The notes beneath the pieces are model-generated. The model did no database searches. It saw only the letters and a list, made by a program, of their open reading frames with translations, and had not been told where the DNA came from. From positions 1 to 64,000 of the forward strand of contig URPL01000003.1 in the NCBI GenBank assembly GCA_900549725.1: a stretch of 64,000 nt of DNA. Reading direction: 5' to 3'. Within the stretch, counting starts at the first letter, position 1. Every line of letters begins with the position of its first letter. The position numbers and the translations under genes were made by a program. Of this stretch, positions 50,184 to 58,446 are shown one piece after another. This stretch comes from an uncultured Eubacteriales bacterium. Its GTDB lineage: Bacteria; Bacillota; Clostridia; Oscillospirales; CAG-272.

Positions 50184-51572
50184 TCATGCCCCGGGCGCCG
50201 GGGTCGCGGCGTCCTCAAACGCCTCGGCAAGCTCCGCCCGCACGGTCTCTTCCGTTTTTGCCGCAAAGCTTTTCACATCCCGCCCGTATTGCACGGCATA
50301 TTGCGTATGCCGATACAAAACCTCGGAAAGCGAAGAAATGCCGGAGACAAGATTCAAAGAGGCGCTGGGCGATTGCTGTTCCACGATTTTTGTCAGCGCG
50401 CGATAGCTGTCCGCGCTGTGCAGCGTATATTCCAGCGCCCCGGCGATATATTGCGCACGCATGCCGGAAAATGCCGCCATGCAGACCGTGAGCAGCTGCC
50501 CGGAGTTCTCGGCGTTTTGCACCCGCCGCGGAATGCAAAACACCGGCGCCTCGGTATATGCCCCGCCGCAGGGCAGCGGTAAAAGCGAATACTCGACCGC
50601 GCTGTCGCGCAGGGTATCGCAAAACTGAAGCGTATCGATATAAACTGCGCATTCCCCTCGCAAAAACGCCTCGCGGCTGCCGCGCTGCACGCTGCTTTCC
50701 AAAGCGTTCACGCGTTCGCTCAGCGCCTGCAATGCATCATAATCCGGCGCATACTCAATTTTTTGATAATATCCGGTTTTTAAAAGGCTTGTCTCTCCGA
50801 AAAACAGCTTGCAAAGGCCTTGATGGGAAAACAGACCGGCGGGCACGGAAATCCCCTGCCCCGCCGCCTGCGCCAGCGTAAGCAACTCTTCGGCGGAATA
50901 TCCCTCCGCCTCAAAATCCGGCAGTGCGGTCCCCTGCGGCAAAAGCGCGTTGTTGCAGAATACGGCATAGCTGCGATCCAGCGGGTCGCTCGCCGCGCCG
51001 TAGGCACCGTAAATTGCGCGGCCGGAGGCGGTCGTTGCACTTTGATCGGAATCAAAATACGGCGCATCCAGAGAAAACGAGGGCACCGAGCGCAGATCAT
51101 CCAAAAGCCCCGCCGCCGCAAACAATCCGTATTCGGTGCGCGGCAGCATCAAAAGGTCGCAGATATAGTTTTCCGAGCCGGATAAAACGGCATTATACAT
51201 GGATTGGTACAGCGTCTGCACATCATATTCCACAATCAGCAGCTGCACCCCGAGCTTTTGCTGTATCATGGCATATCGCTGCGCGCGCAAAAGATCGCAG
51301 TCGCCGCCCTCCCCGCCGCGCAGAAACGCAGCGTCGGTCGTCGCGATCACAAGGGGCGTGTCGGTATCAAGGCGCAGCTGCAGTGCTTCCAGATATTCCG
51401 CCGCGCTTTTCTCTTTTTGCGGTGCTTCGCTTTCGCTCTCGGCTGTTTTTTCCTCGCCCGGCGCCTTGTTCGAGGGGAAAGTGATCACCCCGCAGGAGCA
51501 AAGCAGCACGGCGCATAAGAGCACAATTCCGCTTTGCCAAAAAGGCAGCCGTCTCCCTTTGCGATACTGCAT
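50184..51572 (-). CDS. Orphan extracellular solute-binding lipoprotein
   Basis: A 462-residue lipoprotein (LLCSC, Cys27) with an acidic linker (about 35-60) and a two-lobed binding-protein fold. The stretch LGVQLLIVEYDVQTLYQSMYNAVLSG followed by CDLLMLPRTEYGLFAAAGLLDDL resembles the first lobe of family 1 sugar-binding proteins. No ABC permease or ATPase is adjacent, so it may share a distant transporter or act as a sensor. The GGAGG is only one base from the first ATG, so the second ATG at 51572 is the likely start. Confidence 0.78.
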   Translation of the reverse strand: MQYRKGRRLPFWQSGIVLLCAVLLCSCGVITFPSNKAPGEEKTAESESEAPQKEKSAAEYLEALQLRLDTDTPLVIATTDAAFLRGGEGGDCDLLRAQRYAMIQQKLGVQLLIVEYDVQTLYQSMYNAVLSGSENYICDLLMLPRTEYGLFAAAGLLDDLRSVPSFSLDAPYFDSDQSATTASGRAIYGAYGAASDPLDRSYAVFCNNALLPQGTALPDFEAEGYSAEELLTLAQAAGQGISVPAGLFSHQGLCKLFFGETSLLKTGYYQKIEYAPDYDALQALSERVNALESSVQRGSREAFLRGECAVYIDTLQFCDTLRDSAVEYSLLPLPCGGAYTEAPVFCIPRRVQNAENSGQLLTVCMAAFSGMRAQYIAGALEYTLHSADSYRALTKIVEQQSPSASLNLVSGISSLSEVLYRHTQYAVQYGRDVKSFAAKTEETVRAELAEAFEDAATPAPGA

Positions 51573-51611
51573 GTGCATTCCTCCGACCTCTTCCGACAAC
51601 AATACTATTTT

Positions 51612-51640
51612 ATTATAGCCCATTCCGGGCAAAAAATCAA
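51612..51640 (-). promoter_or_regulatory. Promoter of the orphan solute-binding lipoprotein gene
   Basis: On the minus strand TTGATT (51640-51635) and TATAAT (51617-51612) are 17 bases apart. Confidence 0.78.
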
Positions 51641-51752
51641 TCCTTAATTCCCATAAAATCGCTTGCTGCACCGCGCGCCGCTTTTTTCGCTTTGCTGCTC
51701 CGTTTTGCCGAAAACGCAACCGCTGCGTGCACGGTGCGCAACGGAAAATAAG

Positions 51753-51781
51753 TTGACAAGCCAAAGCGCGCGGGGTATAAT
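51753..51781 (+). promoter_or_regulatory. Promoter of the D-lactate dehydrogenase operon
   Basis: TTGACA (51753-51758) and TATAAT (51776-51781) are perfect and 17 bases apart. Confidence 0.93.
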
Positions 51782-51836
51782 GTGAAGAGATACGGCGAAA
51801 AATCATGGAGAAACCAAAACAGTAAGGAGCAACCAC

Positions 51837-52874
51837 ATGATCAAAGCTGCTTTTTTCGATACCCATCCCTACGACAAAGAGGCATTTTCCGCTGCGCTTT
51901 CGTCTCATGCGGGGATCGAAATTCATTATTTTGAAACAAAACTCGGCGCCGACACCGTCTCCCTTGCACGCGGATATGACTGCGTCGTTGTTTTCGTCAA
52001 TGATACGGTGGACGGCGCCGTCCTCAATGCACTGCATGAGATGGGAATTTCCCTTGTGGCGCTGCGCTGCGCGGGCTATAACAATGTTGATATTCAAAGC
52101 GCCTACGGTAAGGTGCACATCGTGCGCGTGCCCGCTTATTCCCCGCATGCCGTTGCGGAGCATGCCATGGCAATGCTGCTCACCTCCGTGCGCCGCATCC
52201 ACAAGGCGTATAACCGCACGCGCGATTTCAATTTCACGCTGAACGGCTTTGTCGGCTTCGATTTGTACGGCAAAACCGTCGGTATCATAGGCACGGGCAA
52301 GATCGGCCGCACCTTCGCGGAGATCTGCCGCGGGTTCGGCATGCATGTTCTCGCCTATGACCCATATCCCGCCGCAGACGCCGGGCTTTGCTATGTCGAC
52401 CTTGCAACGCTTTTTGAAAAAAGCGATATTCTTTCCCTGCATTGCCCGCTGACCAAGGACACCTACCATCTGGTCAATGCCAAAAGTATTGCGCAGATGA
52501 AAAAAGGCGCGGTTCTGATCAACACCTCCCGCGGGGCGCTCATTGACGCAGAGGCGCTCATTGACGGCATCAAGCAAAAAATTATCAGCGCCGCATGCCT
52601 TGATGTTTACGAAGAGGAATCGGACCTGTTTTTTGAAGATTTTTCCGGGCATATCGTGCAGGACGATACCATCGCGCGCCTGCTTTCCCTGCCCAATGTG
52701 ATTCTGACGGCGCACCAGGCGTTTTTAACAAAGGACGCTCTCGGTGCAATCGCCGAGACCACGCTTGCAAACATAGAAGAGTATTTTGCGGGCAAACCGC
52801 TGCAAAACGAGATCTGCTATCGCTGCGAAAAAAAAGAAAGCTGTAAAAAGGAGCGGCCGAGCCGCTGCTTTTAA
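51837..52874 (+). CDS. ldhA: D-lactate dehydrogenase (D-isomer 2-hydroxyacid dehydrogenase)
   Basis: A 345-residue enzyme. It has LRCAGYNNVDI in the substrate domain, the NAD-binding GIIGTGKIGRTFAEICRGFGM (about 149-169), the catalytic Arg in LINTSRGALID, Glu in the LDVYEEESD region and the His in ILTAHQAFLT, which match the LdhA/fermentative D-LDH group. It reduces pyruvate to D-lactate in fermentation. A basic Cys-containing tail (CYRCEKKESCKKE) of about 20 residues is unusual. AAGGAGC lies seven bases before the ATG. Confidence 0.92.
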   Translation: MIKAAFFDTHPYDKEAFSAALSSHAGIEIHYFETKLGADTVSLARGYDCVVVFVNDTVDGAVLNALHEMGISLVALRCAGYNNVDIQSAYGKVHIVRVPAYSPHAVAEHAMAMLLTSVRRIHKAYNRTRDFNFTLNGFVGFDLYGKTVGIIGTGKIGRTFAEICRGFGMHVLAYDPYPAADAGLCYVDLATLFEKSDILSLHCPLTKDTYHLVNAKSIAQMKKGAVLINTSRGALIDAEALIDGIKQKIISAACLDVYEEESDLFFEDFSGHIVQDDTIARLLSLPNVILTAHQAFLTKDALGAIAETTLANIEEYFAGKPLQNEICYRCEKKESCKKERPSRCF

Positions 52875-52895
52875 AAAACGGGCGGTATCCGCCCG
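52852..52895 (+). repeat. Two hairpins at the ldhA-pgmB junction
   Basis: AGCGGC/GCCGCT (52852-52866, inside the ldhA end, followed by GCTTTTA) and CGGGCGG/CCGCCCG (52879-52895). They may weaken transcription into pgmB or protect the ldhA transcript; neither has a strong T-run. Confidence 0.45.
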
Positions 52896-52929
52896 CATTC
52901 CATACCGCAAACGCAAAAAGGAGAGTTTT

Positions 52930-53601
52930 ATGAAACAAAGGGCATCCGAGCTGTGCCCGGCGCTGACCGACGGGACGGCAAAAGCCGTTATTTTCGATTT
53001 GGACGGAGTGCTCGTCACCACGGACAACTGCCATTTTCTCGCCTGGAACCGCATGGCGCAGGAAGAGGGCATTCCGTTTGACCGCAAGATCAACGACCGT
53101 CTGCGCGGCGTTTCCCGCATGGAGAGCCTTGAAATTATTCTTGAAAAATCTCCCCGCACATACACCGAGGAGGAAAAGCTTGCCCTGGCAGAGCGCAAAA
53201 ACAACTATTACAAAGAGCTGATCGGCACCCTTGAGCGCGATGCAATTCTGCCGGGTGCCCTTGCCATGCTGGATTTCTGCCGCACACACAGGCTGAAAAC
53301 CGCCATCGGCTCTTCCTCCAAAAACACAAAGGCGATTCTGACGCGCCTTGGCATGACGGAGCTGTTTGACGCCATTGCGGACGGCAACGATATCAAGCAC
53401 TCCAAGCCCGCGCCCGATGTATTTTTGTGCGCGGCGGAAAAGCTGGGGCTTGCGCCCGCGCTGTGCCTGGTGGCGGAGGATGCCGATGCGGGCATCGCCG
53501 CTGCAAAGGCGGCAGGCATGCGCGTAATTGCCGTCGGCCCGGCAGCAAGCAATCCCGATGCGGATTTTGCACTGCCGCAGGGGTTTGCCCCTCTTTTATA
53601 A
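52930..53601 (+). CDS. pgmB: Beta-phosphoglucomutase
   Basis: A 223-residue HAD phosphatase-fold enzyme. The nucleophile motif is AVIFDLDGVLVTTDNCHFLAW (19-39), and the cap has the beta-PGM marker LRGVSRMESLEIIL; GSSSKNTKAILTRLGM and DGNDIKHSKPAPDVFLCAAEKLGL give motifs II and III, and VAEDADAGIAAAKAAGM gives motif IV. It interconverts beta-glucose 1-phosphate and glucose 6-phosphate after maltose or trehalose phosphorolysis. AAAAAGGAGAG precedes ATG 52930. It lies 55 bases after ldhA. Confidence 0.93.
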   Translation: MKQRASELCPALTDGTAKAVIFDLDGVLVTTDNCHFLAWNRMAQEEGIPFDRKINDRLRGVSRMESLEIILEKSPRTYTEEEKLALAERKNNYYKELIGTLERDAILPGALAMLDFCRTHRLKTAIGSSSKNTKAILTRLGMTELFDAIADGNDIKHSKPAPDVFLCAAEKLGLAPALCLVAEDADAGIAAAKAAGMRVIAVGPAASNPDADFALPQGFAPLL

Positions 53602-53636
53602 CAGTTCAATATTTTTATGGAAACGGAGTGATACAT

Positions 53637-54476
53637 ATGTTTCAAATCATCGGAAAGGAAGCGCTGAACGAAACCGTCGTTAAGATGACGATTCTCGCAC
53701 CGGCCGTCGCCGCAAAGGCGCAGGCAGGGCAGTTCATCATCCTTCGCCCAAACGAGGACAGTGAGCGGATCCCGCTCACCATCGCCGATTATGACCGGAC
53801 TGCAGGCACAGTCACGATCATTTTCCAGATCGTCGGGGAGACCACCATGGAGCTGAATGCAAAAGAGCAGGGCGATATGCTGTGCGATTTTGTTGGCCCG
53901 CTCGGAAAGGCAACCTCTCTTGCGGGCATCTCCCGTGCGCTGGTCGTGGGCGGCGGCGTCGGCTGCGCCATTGCGCTGCCCGTTGCCAAGGCCCTGCATG
54001 CGCAGGGCTGCGCCGTGACGGCGATCACCGGCTTTCGCAGCAGGGATCTTGTCATTTTGCAGGATGAATTTTCCGCTGTCTCAGAGCGCCTTATCACCGT
54101 GACCGACGACGGAACCTACGGCGAAAAGGGCAATGTCTGCATGCCGCTGGAGCGGCTGCTCGGAGCAGAGAAATTCGACCATGTTTTTGCCATAGGTCCC
54201 CTTGTCATGATGAAATTCGTGGTAAAGAGCGCAAAGCCCTTCGGCGTGCCCTGCACCGTTTCGATGAACCCCATTATGATTGACGGAACGGGCATGTGCG
54301 GCGGCTGCCGGCTCACCGTAGGCGGGCAAACGCGGTTTGCCTGTGTAGACGGGCCGGATTTTGACGGCTATGCGGTTGATTTTGACGAAGCAATGTCCCG
54401 CGGGACAATGTATCGCTCGTTTGAACAACACGCGCGCGAGCGCGCCTGCAGCCTTCTGCAAAAGGAGGGGAACTGA
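53637..54476 (+). CDS. Ferredoxin-NADP reductase / sulfide dehydrogenase subunit alpha (NfnA/SudB type)
   Basis: A 279-residue flavoprotein. An FAD domain (GQFIILRPNEDSERIPLTIADYD, about 31-53) and an NAD domain (ALVVGGGVGCAIALPVAKALHAQG, 101-124) are followed by the [2Fe-2S] segment DGTGMCGGCRLTV...FACVDGP (Cys221, Cys224, Cys236). This is the NfnA/SudB subunit that pairs with a GltD-like subunit to move electrons among NADH, ferredoxin and NADPH. CGGAGTG precedes ATG 53637. The next gene starts three bases after the stop. Confidence 0.92.
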   Translation: MFQIIGKEALNETVVKMTILAPAVAAKAQAGQFIILRPNEDSERIPLTIADYDRTAGTVTIIFQIVGETTMELNAKEQGDMLCDFVGPLGKATSLAGISRALVVGGGVGCAIALPVAKALHAQGCAVTAITGFRSRDLVILQDEFSAVSERLITVTDDGTYGEKGNVCMPLERLLGAEKFDHVFAIGPLVMMKFVVKSAKPFGVPCTVSMNPIMIDGTGMCGGCRLTVGGQTRFACVDGPDFDGYAVDFDEAMSRGTMYRSFEQHARERACSLLQKEGN

Positions 54477-54478
54477 TC

Positions 54479-55894
54479 ATGCCGAACATGAAACAAACCA
54501 AAAACCCGATGCCGACGCTTGACGCGGCGCAGCGCCGCGCAAGCTTTGAGGAGGTTGCGCTCGGATATACCCCCGCCCTTGCCGCAGAGGAGGCGGCGCG
54601 GTGCCTGGACTGCAAAAATCCGAAATGCGTGGAAGGGTGCCCCGTAAATATCAATATTCCCGCCTTTATTCGCGCGCTGAAAAACGAGGATACCGAGGGC
54701 GCTTACGCGGTAATCTCCGCCTCCTCCGGGCTGCCCGCCGTTTGCGGCAGAGTCTGCCCGCAGGAGAGCCAGTGCGAAAGCCGCTGTGTGCGCGGCATCA
54801 AGGGCGAGCCCGTCTCCATCGGCGCGCTGGAGCGCTATGCAGCGGATTGCCATGCAGCTGCCGCCGTGCAGCCGCCGAAAAAACCGGAACAAAGCGGCTT
54901 TTCCGTCGCGGTGGTCGGCTCCGGCCCCGCCTCTCTTTCCTGCGCTGCCGATCTTGCCAAGGCGGGGCATGCCGTCACCGTGTTTGAAGCACTGCATCAG
55001 GCGGGCGGGGTTCTTGTTTACGGCATTCCGCAGTTCCGCCTGCCAAAGGACATCGTAAAGCGCGAAATCGCCTCTTTAGAGGCGCTCGGCGTCAGGATCG
55101 AAACCAATTCCGTTATCGGTAAGACCTATACGGTCGATGATTTGTTCGCCATGGGATACAGCGCCGTCTTTCTCGGCACGGGCGCGGGGCTGCCCCGCTT
55201 TTTGGGCGTGCCGGGCGAAGCGCTGAAGGGCGTGTTTTCCGCAAATGAATTTCTCACGCGCTCCAATCTGATGAAGGCATATCAAAGCGACAGCCACACC
55301 CCCATTCTGCATGCGCGGCGCGTTTGCGTGGTCGGCGGCGGCAATGTCGCCATGGATGCCGCCCGCACGGCGCTGCGCCTTGGTGCTGAGGAGGTCACCG
55401 TGGTGTATCGCCGCGGCGAAGAGGAGCTGCCTGCCCGCCGCGAAGAGGTGTGCCATGCCAAAGAGGAGGGCATTGTCTTCCGCTTTTTAACGGCGCCGCT
55501 TGCCGTGCTCGGATATGAAAATGCCGATGACCCGCGCGACCCGCAGAACGGCTGGGTGCGTGCGCTGCGCTGTGAGCAGATGGCTTTGGGCGAGCCGGAT
55601 GCCTCCGGAAGACGCAGCCCCGTTCCCGTGCCGAGCAGCGCCTTTGAGATCGAAACGGACGCGGTAATCGTCGCCGTCGGGACAGAACCGAACCCCCTGA
55701 TCCGCACCACAACGGGCGGCATCGCCTTCAACCGCCGCGGCGGCATTGAAATCGATGAAGAAACCGGCGCAACCTCGCGCGCGGGCGTGTTCGCGGGCGG
55801 AGACACCGTCAGCGGCGCCGCCACCGTGATTTTGGCGATGGGCGCCGGAAAAAAAGCGGCGCGCGGCATCTGCGCATATCTCAAAACACTTTGA
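54479..55894 (+). CDS. gltA: NADPH-dependent glutamate synthase-like / NfnB (SudA) flavoprotein
   Basis: A 471-residue protein. The N-terminal iron-sulfur domain has ARCLDCKNPKCVEGCPVNI and VCGRVCPQESQCESRC, giving ligands for two [4Fe-4S] clusters. The FAD domain begins VAVVGSGPASLSCAADLAKAGHAVTVFE and the NADPH domain has CVVGGGNVAMDAARTALRLGAEEVTVVYRR. It is annotated gltA in many genomes, but with the NfnA-like gene three bases upstream the pair is most likely the electron-bifurcating transhydrogenase NfnAB. AGGAGGGG precedes the ATG. Confidence 0.92.
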   Translation: MPNMKQTKNPMPTLDAAQRRASFEEVALGYTPALAAEEAARCLDCKNPKCVEGCPVNINIPAFIRALKNEDTEGAYAVISASSGLPAVCGRVCPQESQCESRCVRGIKGEPVSIGALERYAADCHAAAAVQPPKKPEQSGFSVAVVGSGPASLSCAADLAKAGHAVTVFEALHQAGGVLVYGIPQFRLPKDIVKREIASLEALGVRIETNSVIGKTYTVDDLFAMGYSAVFLGTGAGLPRFLGVPGEALKGVFSANEFLTRSNLMKAYQSDSHTPILHARRVCVVGGGNVAMDAARTALRLGAEEVTVVYRRGEEELPARREEVCHAKEEGIVFRFLTAPLAVLGYENADDPRDPQNGWVRALRCEQMALGEPDASGRRSPVPVPSSAFEIETDAVIVAVGTEPNPLIRTTTGGIAFNRRGGIEIDEETGATSRAGVFAGGDTVSGAATVILAMGAGKKAARGICAYLKTL

Positions 55895-55937
55895 GCAAAC
55901 TGATTCCGCAAGGACAAATGAGGGGACGAAACGGAAC

Positions 55938-56270
55938 ATGAACGGACCGATGAAAAACATTGAAAAAGCACATGTGCTGACCCTGAAGGACCAGGTGGAA
56001 TATCAGGCGGGGCAGGTCGTGAGCAAAACGCTTGCGCAAACCCCTCACCTTGGCGTCACGCTGTTTTCCTTTGATAAAGGGGAGGAGATCAGCACGCATG
56101 CCGCGGGGGGAGACGCATTTGTCACATGTCTTGACGGCGTCGGAAAAATCACCGTTGACGGTATTGACCATATTCTGCACGAGGGCGAAAGCATCGTTAT
56201 GCCTGCGCATCATCCGCATGCGGTTTACGGCCAAGAGCGCTTCAAAATGCTGCTTGTCGTAGTTTTCTGA
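55938..56270 (+). CDS. Small cupin-fold protein
   Basis: A 110-residue single-domain cupin. Motif 1 covers GEEISTHAAGGDAFVTCLDG (about 48-67) and motif 2 EGESIVMPAHHPHAVYG (about 83-99), with three His that may bind metal. Family members of this size are mostly unassigned. It lies 43 bases after the NfnB-like gene and is closed by a terminator, so it is probably the last gene of the ldhA-pgmB-nfnAB stretch or separately expressed. Confidence 0.85.
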   Translation: MNGPMKNIEKAHVLTLKDQVEYQAGQVVSKTLAQTPHLGVTLFSFDKGEEISTHAAGGDAFVTCLDGVGKITVDGIDHILHEGESIVMPAHHPHAVYGQERFKMLLVVVF

Positions 56271-56290
56271 ACAAACAAACCAAGCCTTAG

Positions 56291-56325
56291 GGGCGCTGCA
56301 CGTTTTTTTGTGCGGCGCCCTTCTT
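56291..56325 (+). terminator. Terminator after the cupin gene
   Basis: GGGCGCTGCAC (56291-56301) pairs with GTGCGGCGCCC (56310-56320) with one mismatch, followed by TTCTTG. Confidence 0.7.
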
Positions 56326-56343
56326 GCGTTGACCGCCTGTGTC

Positions 56344-56372
56344 TTGATTTTTGAAACGCCGTGCGATATAAT
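56344..56372 (+). promoter_or_regulatory. Promoter of the LTA-synthase-like gene
   Basis: TTGATT (56344-56349) and TATAAT (56367-56372) are 17 bases apart. Confidence 0.85.
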
Positions 56373-56462
56373 AGGAAAAGCAGCCTCAAACCTGCTTTGC
56401 GCCTTACCCGTCTTTGGACAAATTACGATTGTCGGACTGTTTTTTGAGAGGAGAGCTCCGTT

Positions 56463-58391
56463 TTGAAGCAACATCATTTTCGCAGAGTTACACCCCCGCT
56501 CTGGTGCAGCCTGCTCGCTCTTGTTTTTCTTGCGGGATTTATCACGCTTTTTGGTCTTTGGTGTCAGCCGTGCGCGCTGCGCGCAACACTGCGCAGCTTT
56601 TGGCACAGCCCTTTGCTCATCGTGCTGAACGCGCTCCCCGTCGGGCTGTTTTTGCTCGGCTTTTCGAGCCTTATGAACAATGTCTTTTACGGAGGCGCGT
56701 TTACCAATGTCTGCGTCGGTCTTTTATCCATTGCAAACCGCATCAAAATCGAGGTTCGGGATGAGCCCGTGTTCCCGCGCGATCTTTTGCTGCTGCGCGA
56801 AACGGGCAGCGTCGTAAAATCCTATCACATCACCTATCCGATTCCGGCAATTTTGCTCCTGGTTCTTTTCACCTTTCTGTTTCTCCTGCTCGGATATTTT
56901 CTCCCCTGCCGCCTGTTTTCCTCCAAAAAAGCGAAAAAAACCGATGCGGAAAAGCCCGCGCCGCGCCGCCGTTTTTGGCTGCTCCGCATTCTCGGGCTTC
57001 TGCTCAGCGCCGCCGTTTTCCTCGCGTTGATTTTCACGGTTTATGCAAGCAACGCTTTGTATCAATCTTTTCCGTGCAGCAACAGTTATTATGTCCCGGC
57101 GGTCTTTAACGATCTCGGCTTTCCTTATTGCTTTTGCCATCATTTCACAACCTATGCGGTCGATAAACCGCAGGGCTTTTCAAAATTCGAGGCGGCGGCA
57201 TGGGAAACGGGAGAAAAAACCGGCCTTGGCAAAACCGTCAATGTGATCATGGTCATGAACGAAGCGTTTTCGGATATCACCGATTCCCCCGCTTTGCAAT
57301 GGACCGCGGAAAATGAACCCCTGCATAATTTTCATGCGCTGCAAAAGGATCCCCATGTCATCAGCGGACATATCGTGGTGCCGGGGTTTGCCGGGGGAAC
57401 CGCCAATACCGAATTCGATGTGCTCACCGGCATTCAGACCACTGCCCTCTCCGCGCTGACAACCTCGTCCATGCGCGTTGTCAACCGCAATCTTGACAGC
57501 CTGTTCCGCGTGTTTGCCGCAGACGGATACCGCACCTCGTTTTATCACCCGGGAGAAGCCTGGTTTTACAACAGGGAGAATGTCTACCGCTGGCTCGGGG
57601 CGGAGAATACCGTTTTTGCAAAAGATATGGAAAATGCGGAGTATAAGGGGCGCTGGGTCACGGATGCTTTTCTGGCAGGGCAGATCAAACAGGAGTTTGA
57701 AACGGCTGTCGGCAGCGATCAACCGCTGTTCCTCTACGCAACGACCATTCAGAATCACATGAGCTATACTCCGGATAAATACGGGGCGGATCATTCCTTT
57801 GCCCCTGTTTTCTCCGTCGAGCCGCTCTCTGAAAACACACGGGAGCTGCTCTCGGTTTATACCGAAGGGGTGCGCGATGCGGATGCCATGCTCGGCAGCC
57901 TGACGGCGTACTTTTCCGGGCGCCGTGAGCCGGTCATTCTTGTCTTTTTCGGAGATCATCTGCCGTATCTTAGTACCGCCTACGATGAAATCGGGTTTAC
58001 CTCCGCCGCGCAGAGCGACCCGTTTCTGTCTTATGAAACCCCGTTTCTTCTTTGGGCAAACGATGCAGCAGCGGACCTGCTGGATTTTGAAAACGCGAGC
58101 GAGGCGCTGCAGCTGCCGTCGGATCATATCATTTCCGCCGCATATCTGGGACAGGTGGTTTTGGAGCTGACCGGGCGGCGCGGGGAAAATCCGTGGTTCG
58201 ATTTTCTTTCCGAGGTGCGCAGAGAGGCGCCCGTTGTGCAATCGGGCAACTATGCCCTTACGGACGGCTCCCGTCTCACACAGCAAGCCATCGATGCAAG
58301 CGAAGATTCCTCCGCGGCGCTTTTACGGGAAAGCATCCGCAAATGGCGCTGCTGGAGCTACTATAAGCTGAAATATCAGGTTATCTCCTGA
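56463..58391 (+). CDS. LTA synthase family sulfatase-fold membrane protein
   Basis: A 642-residue protein starting with TTG 56463 behind GAGAGGAGAG; there is no suitable nearer ATG. About five membrane helices cover 12-200, then an extracytoplasmic sulfatase domain (about 255-560). Nucleophile motif GGTANTEFDVLTG places Thr313 at the catalytic position, VIMVMNEAFSD (Glu267) and VFFGDHLPYL supply metal ligands. LtaS-type enzymes transfer glycerol phosphate from phosphatidylglycerol to make lipoteichoic acid; related enzymes modify other glycans, so the product is inferred. The sequence is monocistronic. Confidence 0.9.
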   Translation: MKQHHFRRVTPPLWCSLLALVFLAGFITLFGLWCQPCALRATLRSFWHSPLLIVLNALPVGLFLLGFSSLMNNVFYGGAFTNVCVGLLSIANRIKIEVRDEPVFPRDLLLLRETGSVVKSYHITYPIPAILLLVLFTFLFLLLGYFLPCRLFSSKKAKKTDAEKPAPRRRFWLLRILGLLLSAAVFLALIFTVYASNALYQSFPCSNSYYVPAVFNDLGFPYCFCHHFTTYAVDKPQGFSKFEAAAWETGEKTGLGKTVNVIMVMNEAFSDITDSPALQWTAENEPLHNFHALQKDPHVISGHIVVPGFAGGTANTEFDVLTGIQTTALSALTTSSMRVVNRNLDSLFRVFAADGYRTSFYHPGEAWFYNRENVYRWLGAENTVFAKDMENAEYKGRWVTDAFLAGQIKQEFETAVGSDQPLFLYATTIQNHMSYTPDKYGADHSFAPVFSVEPLSENTRELLSVYTEGVRDADAMLGSLTAYFSGRREPVILVFFGDHLPYLSTAYDEIGFTSAAQSDPFLSYETPFLLWANDAAADLLDFENASEALQLPSDHIISAAYLGQVVLELTGRRGENPWFDFLSEVRREAPVVQSGNYALTDGSRLTQQAIDASEDSSAALLRESIRKWRCWSYYKLKYQVIS

Positions 58392-58407
58392 CCGCAAAAC
58401 AGAAGAA

Positions 58408-58437
58408 GAGCAGGCGGCGCACCGTCTGCTCTTTTTG
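58408..58437 (+). terminator. Terminator of the LTA-synthase-like gene
   Basis: GAGCAGGCGG (from 58408) pairs with CCGTCTGCTC (58422-58431) with one G-T pair, followed by TTTTTG. Confidence 0.85.
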
Positions 58438-58446
58438 CGTTCTCCG

